A stretch of DNA of 64,000 bases from Cephalotus follicularis. Taxonomy: Eukaryota > Streptophyta > Magnoliopsida > Oxalidales > Cephalotaceae. This document shows, in pieces, positions 35,027 through 46,248 of the stretch. The first letter of the stretch is position 1. The number at the start of each line of letters is the position of its first letter. The stretch spans positions 62,001-126,000 of the forward strand of contig BDDD01002666.1 of the NCBI GenBank assembly GCA_001972305.1, written 5' to 3'. The translations under genes and the position numbers were made by a program. The notes beneath the pieces are model-generated. The model did not search any database. It had not been told where the DNA came from and worked only from the letters and a program-made list of their open reading frames with translations.

Positions 35027-35856
35027 CAGAACTTTGGGGAAGCTCAAATCATCTCAAAGCCACCATTTTTTAATGGTAGTAACTATAGTCAATAAAAAAT
35101 TAAAATGACTGGCTTTATTCAATCAGTGGATTATAACATGTGAGACCTAATTGTTTATGGTCCATAATTGCCTATAGATTTCTCTACAAATCCTAGAATT
35201 AGATATGATGAGAAAGGGAGAGAAATTTTGAATTTAAATGCTAAAGGCAAACATCTTATTTTTTGCGCTTTGAGCTCTAATGAATTTGATCGTATTTCTT
35301 TCTGTGATTCTGCTAAGAAAATATGGGATTGGTTGGAAGATGATCATAAAAGTTCAAATCAAGAATTGAGTGAGGCTCAAAAGAATATCAAGAAGCCTGA
35401 GAACAAAGCTTGGTGGAGTGATAGTAAACTTTCAAATTCCGAACATGATGTAGCTCATGAAGAATCCGAAAGTGACAGTGATGAAGAAAGTGATATAGAG
35501 GTAAGTTACGATGAACTAGTAATGATGATAGAAAAGTATAGTTCAAGTATTTCCTCTTTAAAGAAAAAAGATTAATATCTTAACTGATGAAAACAGTCAA
35601 CTAAAATCAATTTCTTTGAATGATGAAGATAAATTTAATGAAGAAAAAATTGGCTTATTAGAAAAGGAAAATAACAATCTTAAAATTAAAGTTGTTACTT
35701 TCAAGAAAAATAATTTGTCACTATTAAAAGAAAATGAAGCTTTGAAAAATGAAATTGATATCATAAATATGTCTTTAAATTTATCAACTGATTTTAAAGT
35801 GGAAAATGAAAATCTCAAAATTGAAATTGATGCGCTAAAGAAAACTTTTTCTAACT
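35027..35856 (+). pseudogene. COP-2 gag, N-terminal and coiled-coil part
   Basis: A copia Gag beginning around KPPFFNGSNYS, with two Trp codons lost to stops (TGG to TAA and TGA, near 35090 and 35140). An open stretch from 35168 holds IFCALSSNEFDRIS and AKKIWDWLE, the usual end of the UBN2-type core. The central core that should follow is largely missing: WLE is joined to a KKPENKAWW segment. An acidic region (ESESDSDEESD) comes next. After a frameshift in an A-run near 35570, a Leu/Glu/Lys/Asn coiled coil follows (35616-35850). The gene is then broken by S3 and resumes at 39180. Confidence 0.82.
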
Positions 35857-36602
35857 TGTAACGCCCCAAACCCCAAGGGTCAACCCCCAAGGTTTGACGC
35901 GCTACTCAGTATCATTCATTTACTAATATTCAGCGGAAATTTAAAACTTTTAACAATATAATAATGCATGCAGATTAAATCCAATTAAAAATCATTTGCG
36001 CGGATGAACCTAGTGTTATACAATATTGTTCATAAAAGCTCTGCCACAAGTCGGTTGGTCAAGAAATACAATATTCAAAAATATAAATAAGTTGGTCGTC
36101 GATCTGCTGTGGAGGAGACTCACCCGGGGCTTCAATCCTCATCTTGCTGTGGAGCTCCACCTGTACCTAACCCATTACATTAAATGCAATGGGTCAGCGA
36201 CCACTGGTCGTGTAGGAACTACAACCCACTCATGCATGAGATGCAGATGTAGCAAGCAATATGCAATGCAATGAGATGCAGTAATAGCAGTACAGTACGA
36301 CACTTCATTCATTCACTACTAGCAGTCAATAACAGTACGATGCATTTTGTATCATTCCTTAACAGTCATCAACCGTCATAATAAATCCTTCCTTGGCATC
36401 CCCTAATAAAGGAGGAGCAATAACGCACTCCAGACGTTAAGGTAGAGGAGCCAGGATGGGAAAAATCATTACATTTTAGGTAGACCGGTTCCTCGGGTTC
36501 CTCAGCCGTAGGAAGAGCAATATACGTGCTCTAGGCGTTATAGGCAGAGGAGAAGAACATAAACATTATACAGTAATAATAACAGTAACAGTAACAGTCA
36601 GT

Positions 36603-36780
36603 GTGGCTCATCTCGGTCGGTGATCAGTCGGCTCATCTCAGTTGGTGATCCGACGGCTCATCTCGGTCGGTGATCCATTGGGCTATCTCGGTGATCCTCC
36701 AGGCTCATCTCAAAGATAGCCTTACCGGCTCATCTCGGTCGGTGATCCCCATAGGGCTCATCTCGGTCTGTGATCCGGTA
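36603..36780. repeat. Minisatellite ggctcatctcggtcggtgat in S3
   Basis: Six or seven units of about 25-35 bp with variable linkers (cagtcgg, cgacgg, cattg, ccatag). Confidence 0.88.
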
Positions 36781-37059
36781 CAGTATAATGCATTATACTA
36801 CACTACATTAACAGTACAATAACACTACATTGAGTGAGGTCTGCCTTTATCATTTAATTGCACTACATTTATCATTCATTGATATATTACACTTATCATT
36901 CATTAATATATTAACACTATCTTACTGCACTTATCATCCATTCCCACTTATTATCCATTATAATTCCCTGCCTTATTGCCCTTATCACTCATTTCTACTG
37001 CACCTATCATTATTATAATCCCTTCACTGTAGCATCATTTCACTTCCTTACATTACTAG

Positions 37060-37940
37060 CGCATGCAGGGCAACACATGGTCGGAAAGCATGCATCAGGT
37101 GAGCTCGGGCGCACCACCAAAGGAGGACTTAGCATGGTAGAGGAGAGATCGGCACTTCACAGTGCATGGCGCTAATGGCAGCTTGGAATAAACGTGCTTT
37201 GGGGCCATTGCATGCATAGGATACATGCACTGAACACTGTGTGGCACCATGGCATGTAGAGGATGAGGAGCTCATCTTTGCCAGAGGAGAGCTCGGCATG
37301 GGTGAAGGGCTCTGGCGGTTGATATCGAATGCATAGGACACACGCATGGCGGAGGAGAGCTCACAGGCATTGCTAGGCCATGGTTGAGCATCTTGCATGC
37401 CCCAGGAGCACGCAGAGGAGAGCCATGGCGTATGGTACCTCGGCAATTTGGCAGAGGAAGCACTCGCTTGCGTGCATACTGAGGAAGCATGCAGAGGAGA
37501 GCTCTCATCGCCGTTACATGCCTGGATGCATGCATGGCAGAGGATAGCGAGCTCAGGCAGTGGCTCCTCGGCATTTACGGTGGTGAGCTCGGCACTTTGG
37601 CCAGCATTAACGCACGCTCATGTAACTTACGTTGGCCATGCCTGGTACAATAGAGAGCTAAGTATGGAGAGCTTAGGTGCGCAACACCTGGGCATATGGA
37701 TCCTCAGCGTATGGCCATCTCGGCTCATGGATTAGGACGGTGCGCACGGTTGCGAGGCAGATCATGGCTTAGCATGCGTTACAAGGCTTGGCAGAGAAGA
37801 GCCATATAAGAGTGGAGAGCTCTGACTGTTGACTTTGCATGCTAGGGATGCATACAGGCAGAGGAGAGCTCGGCACGTACGATGGTAATGGAAGAGGAGA
37901 AGCTCTGGTGTCGTAACAAGCTTAAACGCATGCAGAGGAC
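37060..37940. repeat. Array of GAGCTC and GCATGC words in S3
   Basis: The phrase gcagaggagagctc followed by ggca or tctc recurs around 37280, 37345, 37390, 37495 and 37860, with gcatgc between copies. GAGCTC and GCATGC are themselves perfect palindromes. It occupies the same kind of LTR location as the TCGA-centred arrays elsewhere. Confidence 0.7.
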
Positions 37941-39179
37941 AACGCTCTTGGTGGAGGAATGCTCGGCGTGCGTTTCATGCTCCTCAGCACCTCGGCGTAC
38001 CACCAGACGTATACGTGGCACACCTCAGACACCTGTCAGAGGAATGCCATGGCTGCCTCCTCGGACACAAGGCAATGGCACCCCAGATACATGACGATGG
38101 CAGAGGTTGTGCACCTAAGTTGCCTGCTGAGGACGCATGCATAAATAGTTGGAGCTCAGCATTTTGCATGCACGAGGCGTTGGCGATTGACAATGGAGGC
38201 TTGTCATACTGGCCCAACCTCTGCGCATGACTTGGGTGTGTATGGCACCTCGACCGCGTGCAAAGGTGCATGACACTAGGCTTCCTCGGAACTGTGTCAT
38301 ACTCGCAGTACTGATGCCTCCTCTGCATTGTATCAGGTTCACAATGCCCACAATAACAAGTTCAGTATATGGGGAGTTTGGCCCATGGCATGGACGTAAG
38401 CATGGCGCACATGGAAGCACCACTCTAGTACAACGTCACACGCTTTAGTGCCCAATAACCCCCTTCCATCAGTACACAGTATTCACAATCCTAATACCCA
38501 TCAATTTCAGAGGACTATTAAACACCTCCCAACCTTTCAATTATTCATTTATTCAGTGCATTATTTCCAGCATGTAAAAGGGACAAGGTATACTATTTAT
38601 AAAACACAGGCACTGAGTAGGTAGTAGAACCTACCTGGAATCCGCCGAGGTTACTGCACAATCTCCTTTGCTCAACTCCACTTCTTCAGTTGCTCCTTCG
38701 CTGGTAACTATTCTTTGTCAATGGTGGCTTTCCAAGATTGGAGGTGAGGGAGACAAGAAATTCCAGAAGGTGGGCAACTTCCTTATTATCTTTTTCCCCA
38801 AATATCAGTAGCCTTCCCTAGTCTTCCTTTCTCCTTTTTATAACCAATTCCAGGAAGGCTCTAGAGTCCTCCTCACGTTTCCATCCATTTCCTTGGTATT
38901 GTGGGCCAAGTATTGTGCTAATTGGCCCAAATCCTTCTCTTCACCATTTCGGGTCAGCCTCTCTTTTCTTCCTTGAATCCAATAACAATATTAACATCAT
39001 TTATATAAATTGGCCCAATATCTTCCATTATCCATTTATCAAATTGGCCCAGCACCATAAAATATTTGAAGGCCCAATCCAACAATAATAATAGTAGTAC
39101 CAGAAAAGCCCAAAATACCATTTAAGATCCAAAAGGCCATTTTCTTTAATATTATAAAAATTCCAGGTATTACATAACT

Positions 39180-39527
39180 TCTCTAATAGCAGCGAAAAAT
39201 TAGAAAAATTGATAGGCATGCAAAGATGTGTTTTTGATAAAGCAGACTTAGGCTATGATGAAATGAAGAATGTTATGCTTTACCAAAATTTGTTTGAAAG
39301 AAAGAAAAAGATTGATAATGATAAATTTGAAAAAGTCTTTGTCAAGAAGAAAAATGTTAATGTTGATTGTAATTTTTGAGGCAAACACGGACATATCTCA
39401 TCCTCCTGTTTTTATAAAAGAAATGTAATGCCTGAATCAAAAGTTAGAATTAAGAAAGTTTGGGTAGCTAAAGGAACCACTGTCACTAACTCTCAAGGAC
39501 CCAAATTTATTTGGGTACCAAGAGTAT
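39180..39527 (+). pseudogene. COP-2 gag C-terminal part with zinc knuckle
   Basis: Continues the coiled coil after S3 (SSEKLEKLIG, then DLGYDEMKNVMLYQNLFERKKK). It then gives a zinc knuckle of pattern C-N-F-stop-GKHGHISSSC, in which the second Cys codon is TGA. The end reads KVWVAKGT...PKFIWVPRV and stops, like the usual C-terminus of SIRE-type Gag. No protease follows. Confidence 0.83.
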
Positions 39528-40188
39528 AAAGATCTTTGCTTTGTAGGTGAGCTTGGAGGAATTGTTTCAGTGAAAACTTCAAGCAAAATATGGGTAATAA
39601 ACATCACTGTAAGCACACGAGTAGTGAGTGTTTTGATGACATGCTGGCCATGTTTTATAAAGCATTGATTGATAATTACATGCTTTTAATTGATATTGTA
39701 AATAACATGATTTAAGTGATACTTTGTATGAAATTGTGTTTATACTAATTGCTATATATGAAATTGAATTTAAAAACTTGCATCTGTTAAGTTAGAATTT
39801 TTTTTTGTATTATAGGAGTAGCAAGGGATAGCTTGTATTGAAAGGATATTTATTTTTTCCTTCTTCCGTCCTTCAATTCTTTGAGGTTCTTTGCTAACTT
39901 CAGTCTTCATTAAAGACTCATTAGCATTCAAATTGGTATCAATTCCACTTATACTTCACTTTTATCAATTGGTGCTTTCAGTGCTTCCCCTACACCAAAC
40001 ACCTTTTTCACCTGTTCTCAAATTCCAAAATTATTTGATAATCTTTCACCAATATTTTAGCAATCTCTAAAAATCACCATGATCAAATTTACTAAATAAA
40101 GTCAATTGCTTTTGTCATCATTTAGAAACTCTTTATTATTAAAACCATTCTAAGCGGCATAGTTTTTATTAAGGCGACACAGGATAAT
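39528..40188 (+). other. COP-2 remnant between gag and S4, no gene seen
   Basis: 660 bp of AT-rich sequence without integrase, RT or RNase H motifs. In a complete element about 4 kb of pol would lie here, so it is probably the deletion scar plus the sequence that preceded the extra ORF. Confidence 0.65.
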
Positions 40189-41301
40189 CTGTAACACCCC
40201 CGGTTCGGGATCAAGGGATCACCCCCGATTCCGAGTCAGTGTGTCACACAAAACAGAGCTAAAAACATATCAAGATCTCAATCTTAATCATCATCAATAC
40301 GTGGTGGTTCTAAAAGCCTGAAAACATGTATCATCATGAAACATAGACTGAATCAAAAACATAATCTGAAAATCTTATCATAAATAAAAAATGTCATAAT
40401 CCAAAAACCACAATACTGATTTAGATAACTGGCCTATACACGACCATAACACCACTAAAAACATAACCAGATCAAATTCCTAGATGATCCTCTGATGTCA
40501 CACGTCGTCGGTCAGACACCAAAATGAGCCGATCTGGACGTTTTGAGGCCGCTGATTCCATATCTGGCGCGCGTTTGCCGTGAAACGGCCACGTTTGGCC
40601 GGAAAGAGCACCTTTGACCGCGGGTTGTCGTTGCGCCGATCTGCTTTTCTGACATCGTCAGGGGTCGAGGTCGGTCGGGTTCGCTTCCTCTCGTCATCAG
40701 GATGCCGAATCTGCGGCTGGATTGTCGAGCCAATCACCGGAGAGGGAGAAACGATGCCAAACAGGTCCGAGAGAGAGAAGTCGTCGCGCACGCCGGTAGG
40801 GACGTCGGCCGGTGCAGAGGTTGGTACCGGTGGACTCAGGACGCTGCGGGGGTTCGGTCGGTGCCCTTCGCCGGCGCCAAATCGGTACCGATGCCGGTTA
40901 CCGAGGGTGAGAGGTGAGAGAGAACGGGAGAGATAGAGAGATGGTTGGGAGACAGAGGGAGAGAGAGAGGGAGAAGAGAGATACAAGTTTTTAACACAAA
41001 AATTAGGCTTTTTGACTTCTAAAAAAATGCAAAAAGGATTTTGTTTTTTTAAAATGCTCAAAATGGGTTTAAACACAAAAATAAAAAAGCCAAAAATATT
41101 ATTTTATCAAATCATGGACATAAAATCAAAACCCAATGGCTAAGACTAAAACCCGCTTAGCCAAGCCAAAAGCAAAACAAACCGAAAAACGGGCAGTCCA
41201 CAAACCGAAAAACAATCGGTAGCCCACACAAAACACATCGAAAAGCGCATACAAAAGAGATCGAAAAGCCCAAAAATCTATACGGAAAACGGGATATTAC
41301 A
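40189..41301 (-). mobile_element. Solo LTR S4 inside COP-2
   Basis: A 1,113-bp LTR, tgtaacaccccc to gggatattaca, with perfect TSDs taatc (40184-40188 and 41302-41306). The ends resemble GYP-2 (cgtggtggttcta versus tgtggtggttta), giving the minus orientation. A GC-rich block at 40500-40930 is open on both strands (192 aa minus, 118 aa plus). A ga-rich tract (gagagagagggagaag) is at 40910-40985. Confidence 0.93.
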
Positions 41302-41306
41302 TAATC

Positions 41307-41405
41307 CCTAAGCGACGTCGCTTGAATGAAAAGTGAATTAAAAGCGCTAACAGTTAAGTGAAAAGCGTCGACGCTATATGCAAAGCGTCGATGGTTAAGA
41401 CGCAA
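41307..41405. repeat. Palindromes just upstream of the COP-2 envelope-like ORF
   Basis: aagcgacgtcgctt, aaaagcgctaac, aaaagcgtcgacgct and aaagcgtcgatgg in 90 bp. These are the same word family as in the COP-2 LTR 7 kb upstream. Confidence 0.75.
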
Positions 41406-41559
41406 CTTTTAGGTTAAACGCCATCTGTTTATATATTTTCTGAAATCCCTAAACTGTTAAAACGATCTCTGGTGATTTCCTGGTCTCTCTAAGACAAAAT
41501 ATCTCACACACCACCGCATTCATCCAATATTTTCTCAAATCCCATCTTCTTTCATCAAC

Positions 41560-42635
41560 ATGCCAAGAACCAAGAATCCAAACATCATAGAGGGAGAAAG
41601 CTCGGGAAGGGGCGGAAAGCATGTTTTGGAGCTGTAGTGGCTCAACAACCATTCGGCCAACAAGGTTTAAGATATCCTCCTGTTTATTTTGATAGAAAAA
41701 TACTTGTTGGAAAAATATTAGATTTTGAATTCTGTCTAAGCGAAGGATTTCCAATTATTGGCTGGTTAAATGCTCCTGACTTAGGACCCCTGTTTATTGT
41801 TAATCTGCCATACTATCCTGACCTCACGAAATAATTCTATGTTAATTTTGGGTTTAGCACATATGTTAGTCTATCTACTAAAGTAAAGGATAGAAATATT
41901 TTGATGAATTATCCAACTCTAGCTTCAATTTTAAATATACCATGTGATGGCTCAAGAGGTTGGTCTAATAGAAGTTGGGTTGAAGAAGATGGTTTTAACA
42001 AAGAAGATTGTGTGCATCTATTGTTTGGTGAGAATGCACATGTAGTTGAAAAGATGTATTCTCACAACCTTAGGTTTGACTATAGGTTTTTGCATAGAGC
42101 TGTCAGCACTCACATTCTACCCAAAGCTGGTGGCTTTGATGAAGTCACTCACATGGAAGCATTCACAATGTTTCACCTTATCACTGGTAGAAGGATTAAT
42201 ATCCCATTGCTAATTTTCAATCATATGAAGGCTATGCAAGCACGAGAAAATGCTAGATTGCCTTATGGGAACTTGATTACTAAGATTCTAATGTATTATC
42301 ATATGGACTTAGACGGGGAAGTGCTTCATGCGCTTCAAAGTGCTGATAAGTTAGGAAAAGGAACTCTTAGTACAATGGGATTTAAAAAGCATAAGAGGCT
42401 AGCAAAATGGATTCCTAAAAATGAAGATTCTAATAGAGTGAGTGACACAGAAGAAGAAGGAGAAGAAGCACAAGGTGAAGAAAATGTAGTTTCTGTAGAT
42501 GAGCCTCATTTTAATCTTCCAAACAGTCAATTTGACGAGCTTATGCAAGAAATTAGGGGATTAAAAAGAAGACAAAGAATAATTGAAAGGAAATTTGTTG
42601 AGAAAGGCTTAATTGCTAATGAGGATAACCAGTGA
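41560..42635 (+). pseudogene. COP-2 envelope-like / plant transposon-protein ORF
   Basis: It starts at 41560 (MPRTKNPNIIEGES), meets a TAG at 41632, shifts frame, and then runs open at 41637-41831 and, after an in-frame TAA at 41832, at 41835-42635. Conserved features are an N-terminal FYVNF-type block, SLSTKVKDRNI, then ILNIPCDGSRGW, the HTHILPKAGG-like block (STHILPKAGGFDEV), an acidic segment (EEEGEEAQGEE) and a C-terminal coiled coil. It resembles the putative plant transposon protein or envelope-like ORF found after pol in SIRE-type copia and some Athila-type gypsy elements. Family membership is by eye. Function is not established, and the lesions make this copy dead. Confidence 0.75.
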
Positions 42636-42927
42636 AGAAGAAGATCAAGAGAATTCAACAAATGAAGCTGAAAATCAAAATACCAACTCTACGGAAAATG
42701 GGGATGATGGAGATGATGGAGACATGGAGATGATAGGATGGATGATTGATAGATTGCATTACATATTATCACCTTTCCTATTTTATTTTGTGTCTTGTTT
42801 TTTATTTTTGTTTTGTAACATTATAAATTATGATGCTTTGGTTGACGTTTCGTATTTCAATTGGATGACTGTTTTCTTGAATACCATATCATATTATTTG
42901 TTGTTTTGCTATAGTTATTATGTGTGA
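42613..42927 (+). pseudogene. Acidic and hydrophobic ORF overlapping the end of the envelope-like ORF
   Basis: A 104-aa open frame, shifted relative to the preceding ORF and overlapping its last 23 bases. It begins with an acidic Asn/Glu/Asp-rich stretch and ends with two strongly hydrophobic segments (about residues 52-70 and 83-100) that look like membrane spans. It could be the natural C-terminus of the preceding ORF displaced by a frameshift. It could also be a chance product of T-rich DNA, which translates as Phe/Leu. Confidence 0.4.
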
Positions 42928-42959
42928 TGGTATAATATTGTTGCTTTGGATAATGTTAT

Positions 42960-43285
42960 GTTAAAACATTTAAATTAATATGTTCTTCAACTGAATATTT
43001 CTTTTGGTAACTATTACAATTAATGATTCAATATTATTCTTAAAACACTTTGCTACTTGTTCTTCTCATTATGTTTTTAACTTCAATTGGTATCATTCTC
43101 TTGATACATATCATAATGATTACTTTCTTTTAAGTTTTATGGTATCAAAACTCCGTTTATTGATTGTGTTGGAAATTATATACATTTATTGCTATTTTGA
43201 TTGATGTCTTGTTTAAACATTTATACCAATATGTTTTTGTCTGAATTTTTCTACTCTATCCTTTGGTAACAATTATACTTAATGA
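42960..43285. repeat. Degenerate ~250-bp direct repeat, COP-2 3' region
   Basis: The block aacattta...aatatgtt...ttttggtaac.att occurs at about 42966-43026 and 43215-43283. AT-rich, no gene. Confidence 0.65.
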
Positions 43286-43290
43286 TTAAG

Positions 43291-45269
43291 TGTAACACCC
43301 CGCGTCCGGAGGACGGACACGTGGCATTACTCTCAATCCAATATACAATACAATGGTCGAGACTAGCAATATAAAAATGCGGAAAACTAAAAACTTTATA
43401 AAACATGTCATTGTGCGGAAGATACAATACAAAATTCCATCCATGCGATACCATACAGCACTATTATGTTACAATACTTTGCCAGTCATTTCATTTCAAT
43501 ACAATACTCGTCAGTACATTCACAATCCAAGCTCGGTCACATCAAACGGTCATGCGGTCGCACCAAATTTTCAATCCTTCTGTCCACTACTACCTGCTGC
43601 CTTACCTATGCCGCACATAAAAAAAGTACAACACAGTCCCCCCCGGAAGGATGGGGATAGCCACAAGGCTAAGCAGAAACCCCATGCAGCATGTATGCAT
43701 GTATAATGTGCAATATCGGTGGGAATCTAAGCAATATCAATGTGCGGTGTACAATATCGATGCATGATATGGCAAATGCGTGAATACAATTGGTGATCTG
43801 ACTATCCATATGACACTGGCCCATAACAGAGCATATGAATAGGATCTGTAACGATCAATCAATAGCAGACACTCAGAGGTGGTGTATAAAACACCCAATT
43901 AATCAATCATATCCTATAGAGCATGCGACCTCGGGTCAGTACAATGTCATTCAATAGTAATGATCAATCCCACGGAAAGTAGTCCTTCGAAAAGAGTGGG
44001 AGATCTACCTATTTGTCTCAAACTGATCAGGTTTGGGACTCATAGGTCTTCCAGCCTATGGCTAGGTCAATACAGTATCAATGAGCTACAGCCATGGGGG
44101 AGCTACTATACCGTTAGGGAGATACGGCCCTCCGGGAGCATCAATCTCAATCAATAACATAACTGCTCGTCAGCAGATCAATACAATAAATGACATGATC
44201 AATGAAATAGGTGGACAAGGTCAACAGCCTAACATGCCGATACGGATCATAAGGTCGCTCTATAGGATCCATACAATAAAATCAATCAATCTGTCAGTAC
44301 AATGCCAATAAGTGGTGAAGTCTAATTGAGAAATCAAAATATGCGTCCAACGTACCAAACTTAGACTCACAACACTTATGGCTCAATCAATCAATCAATC
44401 AACCAGTTAGTAGCCAATAGATGGCGACAATCGAATCAACGAGATAAGAAGAAGTATCTATCCGGTTGGTGAAAGTCACTGGATCGTCGCCTATGGCTCA
44501 AACCATCACCCTATCAATTTATCAATTCAATATTTCAAAACTATAGAAAACTATGTTTCAAACACTTGAATACCTCAAGTGAGGCTCCGGTCAAGCGGCA
44601 ATGTGAAAAGGAGTTGAAAACTAGCTTTAAAACAGTTAAAAGTTCCATTCAGCCCGATAGGCGTCGATGTCCTTGGCCAAAGACATCGATGCGTATCAGG
44701 GTATTCCTTTAAAATAGTGGAAGGACATCGACGTCTTTGAATGACATCGATGTATTTCTCTATTTGTATAAAACGCTTGCCGAAGATGTCGATGTCCTTG
44801 GACAAAGACGTCGACGCGATTCAATAAAAACAGCCTGGGAATGCGCATCGATGTTCAGCATCAATGTCTTCTCTAGGCAGAAGAAATTCCAAGGCAAAGA
44901 CGTCGATGTCTATCAAAGACATCGATGTCTTTGCTGAAGAATCAAAGATGCTGCATTCTAAAGCGAAAGACATCAATGTCCATGGGCTAGGGATCGATGT
45001 CTTTGCTGGGCAGGGTCGATTTTTGTGCAGAAAACCAATAAATCTCAAGTCAAAATGCATTTAAAACCCATTCTTTTAAAACCAAGGGTTAAAATAAATC
45101 ATTTAAGGTTCGTAAAACTACTTACAACCTTCAAATTTCAGTTTCAATCTCCCTAGATCAGTTAGATCAAGGGAATCAATAAAAACCCTAGTTTCACAAT
45201 TCAATACTATACAATCATTCAATCAGTCATGCAATTTAATCAATTAGTCAATAAGCAATAGACAATTCA
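43291..45269 (-). mobile_element. GYP-4 3' LTR, first segment
   Basis: Begins tgtaacaccccgcgtccgg and matches 62359 onward. It includes a palindrome array at 44655-45005. It is interrupted by GYP-6 after attca (45265-45269). Runs of aatcaatcaatc occur at 44390. No gene. Confidence 0.93.
44655..45005. repeat. GACATCGATGTC palindrome array in GYP-4 LTR
   Basis: About 13 words of type gacgtcgatgtc or gacatcgatgtc occur in 350 bp. The best, at 44915-44932, is an 18-bp perfect palindrome AAAGACATCGATGTCTTT. The 5' LTR copy lies at 63735-64000. Confidence 0.88.
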
Positions 45270-46073
45270 TGTAATACCCCGTTCGTTCACGTGCATAATT
45301 TCGGATTTTATTTGATTTAGCTTTGTTATATTGTGTTGGCATAATGTGATCTTTGGGCTATATGTGTTTTAAAATTGAATAACGCTTGAAAATTTAATAC
45401 TCGTTTTGAATTGATTGTATGACTACTTACCTTCACTCTTATTTTTTGAAAATAATGTTAATTTATTTTTATGCATAAGTATATGATATTTAAAGATTCA
45501 GGTATTTTTCTACCTCTTAAATTATCGTTTTATATTTTATGATTCTATATCCATACTGAGGTTTGCTCAGCCGTGTTTTTGTTTCCATGCGGCAGGTACT
45601 ATGGGACAACATCCAGGCAATGTGTGATGAGCGAGATGTCACTTGTGTTTAAGGATCACTTAGGAGATGGAACCGTTTATGCTTAGTTATTTTATGGCCA
45701 TGATTAGAGCCCCTATTTGAACAATATTATGTCTTTTAGTTTATGACTTTGAATTATGTTTAAGCTTGGGTTTATGTTTAAGTTTCATATTATGAATAAA
45801 GTTTTAGACCATGTTTTTATATTTTGAATAAAGTTGCTAGACCATTATTAGATTATAATTGTTACGTTTAGACCATCACGCAATTTGATTTAAAGATGAG
45901 TTAATAATTTGATAGTAAGAATAAAGGCGAACCTTGATTTATAGTTAAATAAGAATACATGCTAAGTTAATAAATTGATAAAAAGGAATAAAATCAAACC
46001 ATGTTATAAGATAGGTTATGCTTAGTCTCGGATTAGGACCCGTGACGACTCCCGCCGTTCGGGGGGTGTTACA
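45270..46073 (+). mobile_element. GYP-6 5' LTR with internal deletion
   Basis: 804 bp against 1,883 bp for the 3' LTR. The missing 1,079 bp correspond to about 47645-48723 of the 3' LTR, with the junction near 45363. Outside the gap the LTRs are very similar (45370-46073 versus 48730-49433). Confidence 0.92.
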
Positions 46074-46077
46074 GAGA

Positions 46078-46089
46078 TGGTATCAGATA
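46078..46089 (+). other. GYP-6 primer-binding site
   Basis: TGGTATCAGATA lies four bases after the 5' LTR and matches initiator-Met tRNA at ten of twelve positions. Confidence 0.88.
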
Positions 46090-46248
46090 ATAGGTTTTGC
46101 TTTCATTAGAAGACCTGTCTAGGTTTGACTTGTGAAATTGGGTAGACATTGGGTCAGGATCTCTTGTTGTGATATTTCTGACGTGTTTGTTGTTTCGACC
46201 TTGGTTTCTTTGTTGTTGTGTGTTATGTTTTAGATTTATGTTTCGTAG

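Larger units (their letters stand above)
35857..39174 (-). mobile_element. Solo LTR S3 inside COP-2 gag
   Basis: A 3,318-bp LTR, tgtaacgcccc to ggtattaca, with perfect TSDs taact (35852-35856 and 39175-39179). The gag frame resumes afterwards. Minus orientation is inferred from terminal similarity to GYP-2 (coding-strand start TGTAATACC). It contains a ctcatctcggtcggtgatc array (36603-36780), an AT-rich tatcattcatt repeat (36840-37020) and a GC-rich region rich in gcatgc and gagagctcggc words (37060-38450). ORFs of 60-110 aa occur on both strands in the GC-rich part, with no recognisable domain. Confidence 0.92.
33420..43290 (+). mobile_element. COP-2, SIRE-like Ty1/copia element, pol missing (continues past GYP-4)
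   Basis: LTR 33420-34960, primer site, gag (split by S3), a 0.65-kb remnant, S4, an envelope-like ORF and an AT-rich 3' region that is cut by GYP-4 at 43290. A left flank of taaaa (33415-33419) is the presumed TSD. The right end is not in the window. The SIRE-like call rests on the Gag with a C-terminal WVP motif and on the extra ORF after the pol position. No integrase or RT motif is visible between 39530 and 40188. Confidence 0.82.

Noticed and set aside
37129-38448. Overlapping 70-114-aa ORFs on both strands
   Set aside because: They lie in the GC-rich repeat section of solo LTR S3, where stops are rare in all frames. No domain or consistent strand bias.
40498-41076. 192-aa Arg/Pro-rich minus-strand ORF as a host gene
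   Set aside because: It lies wholly inside solo LTR S4 with perfect TSDs, and the opposite strand is also open, so composition explains it. It is kept only as a low-priority finding.
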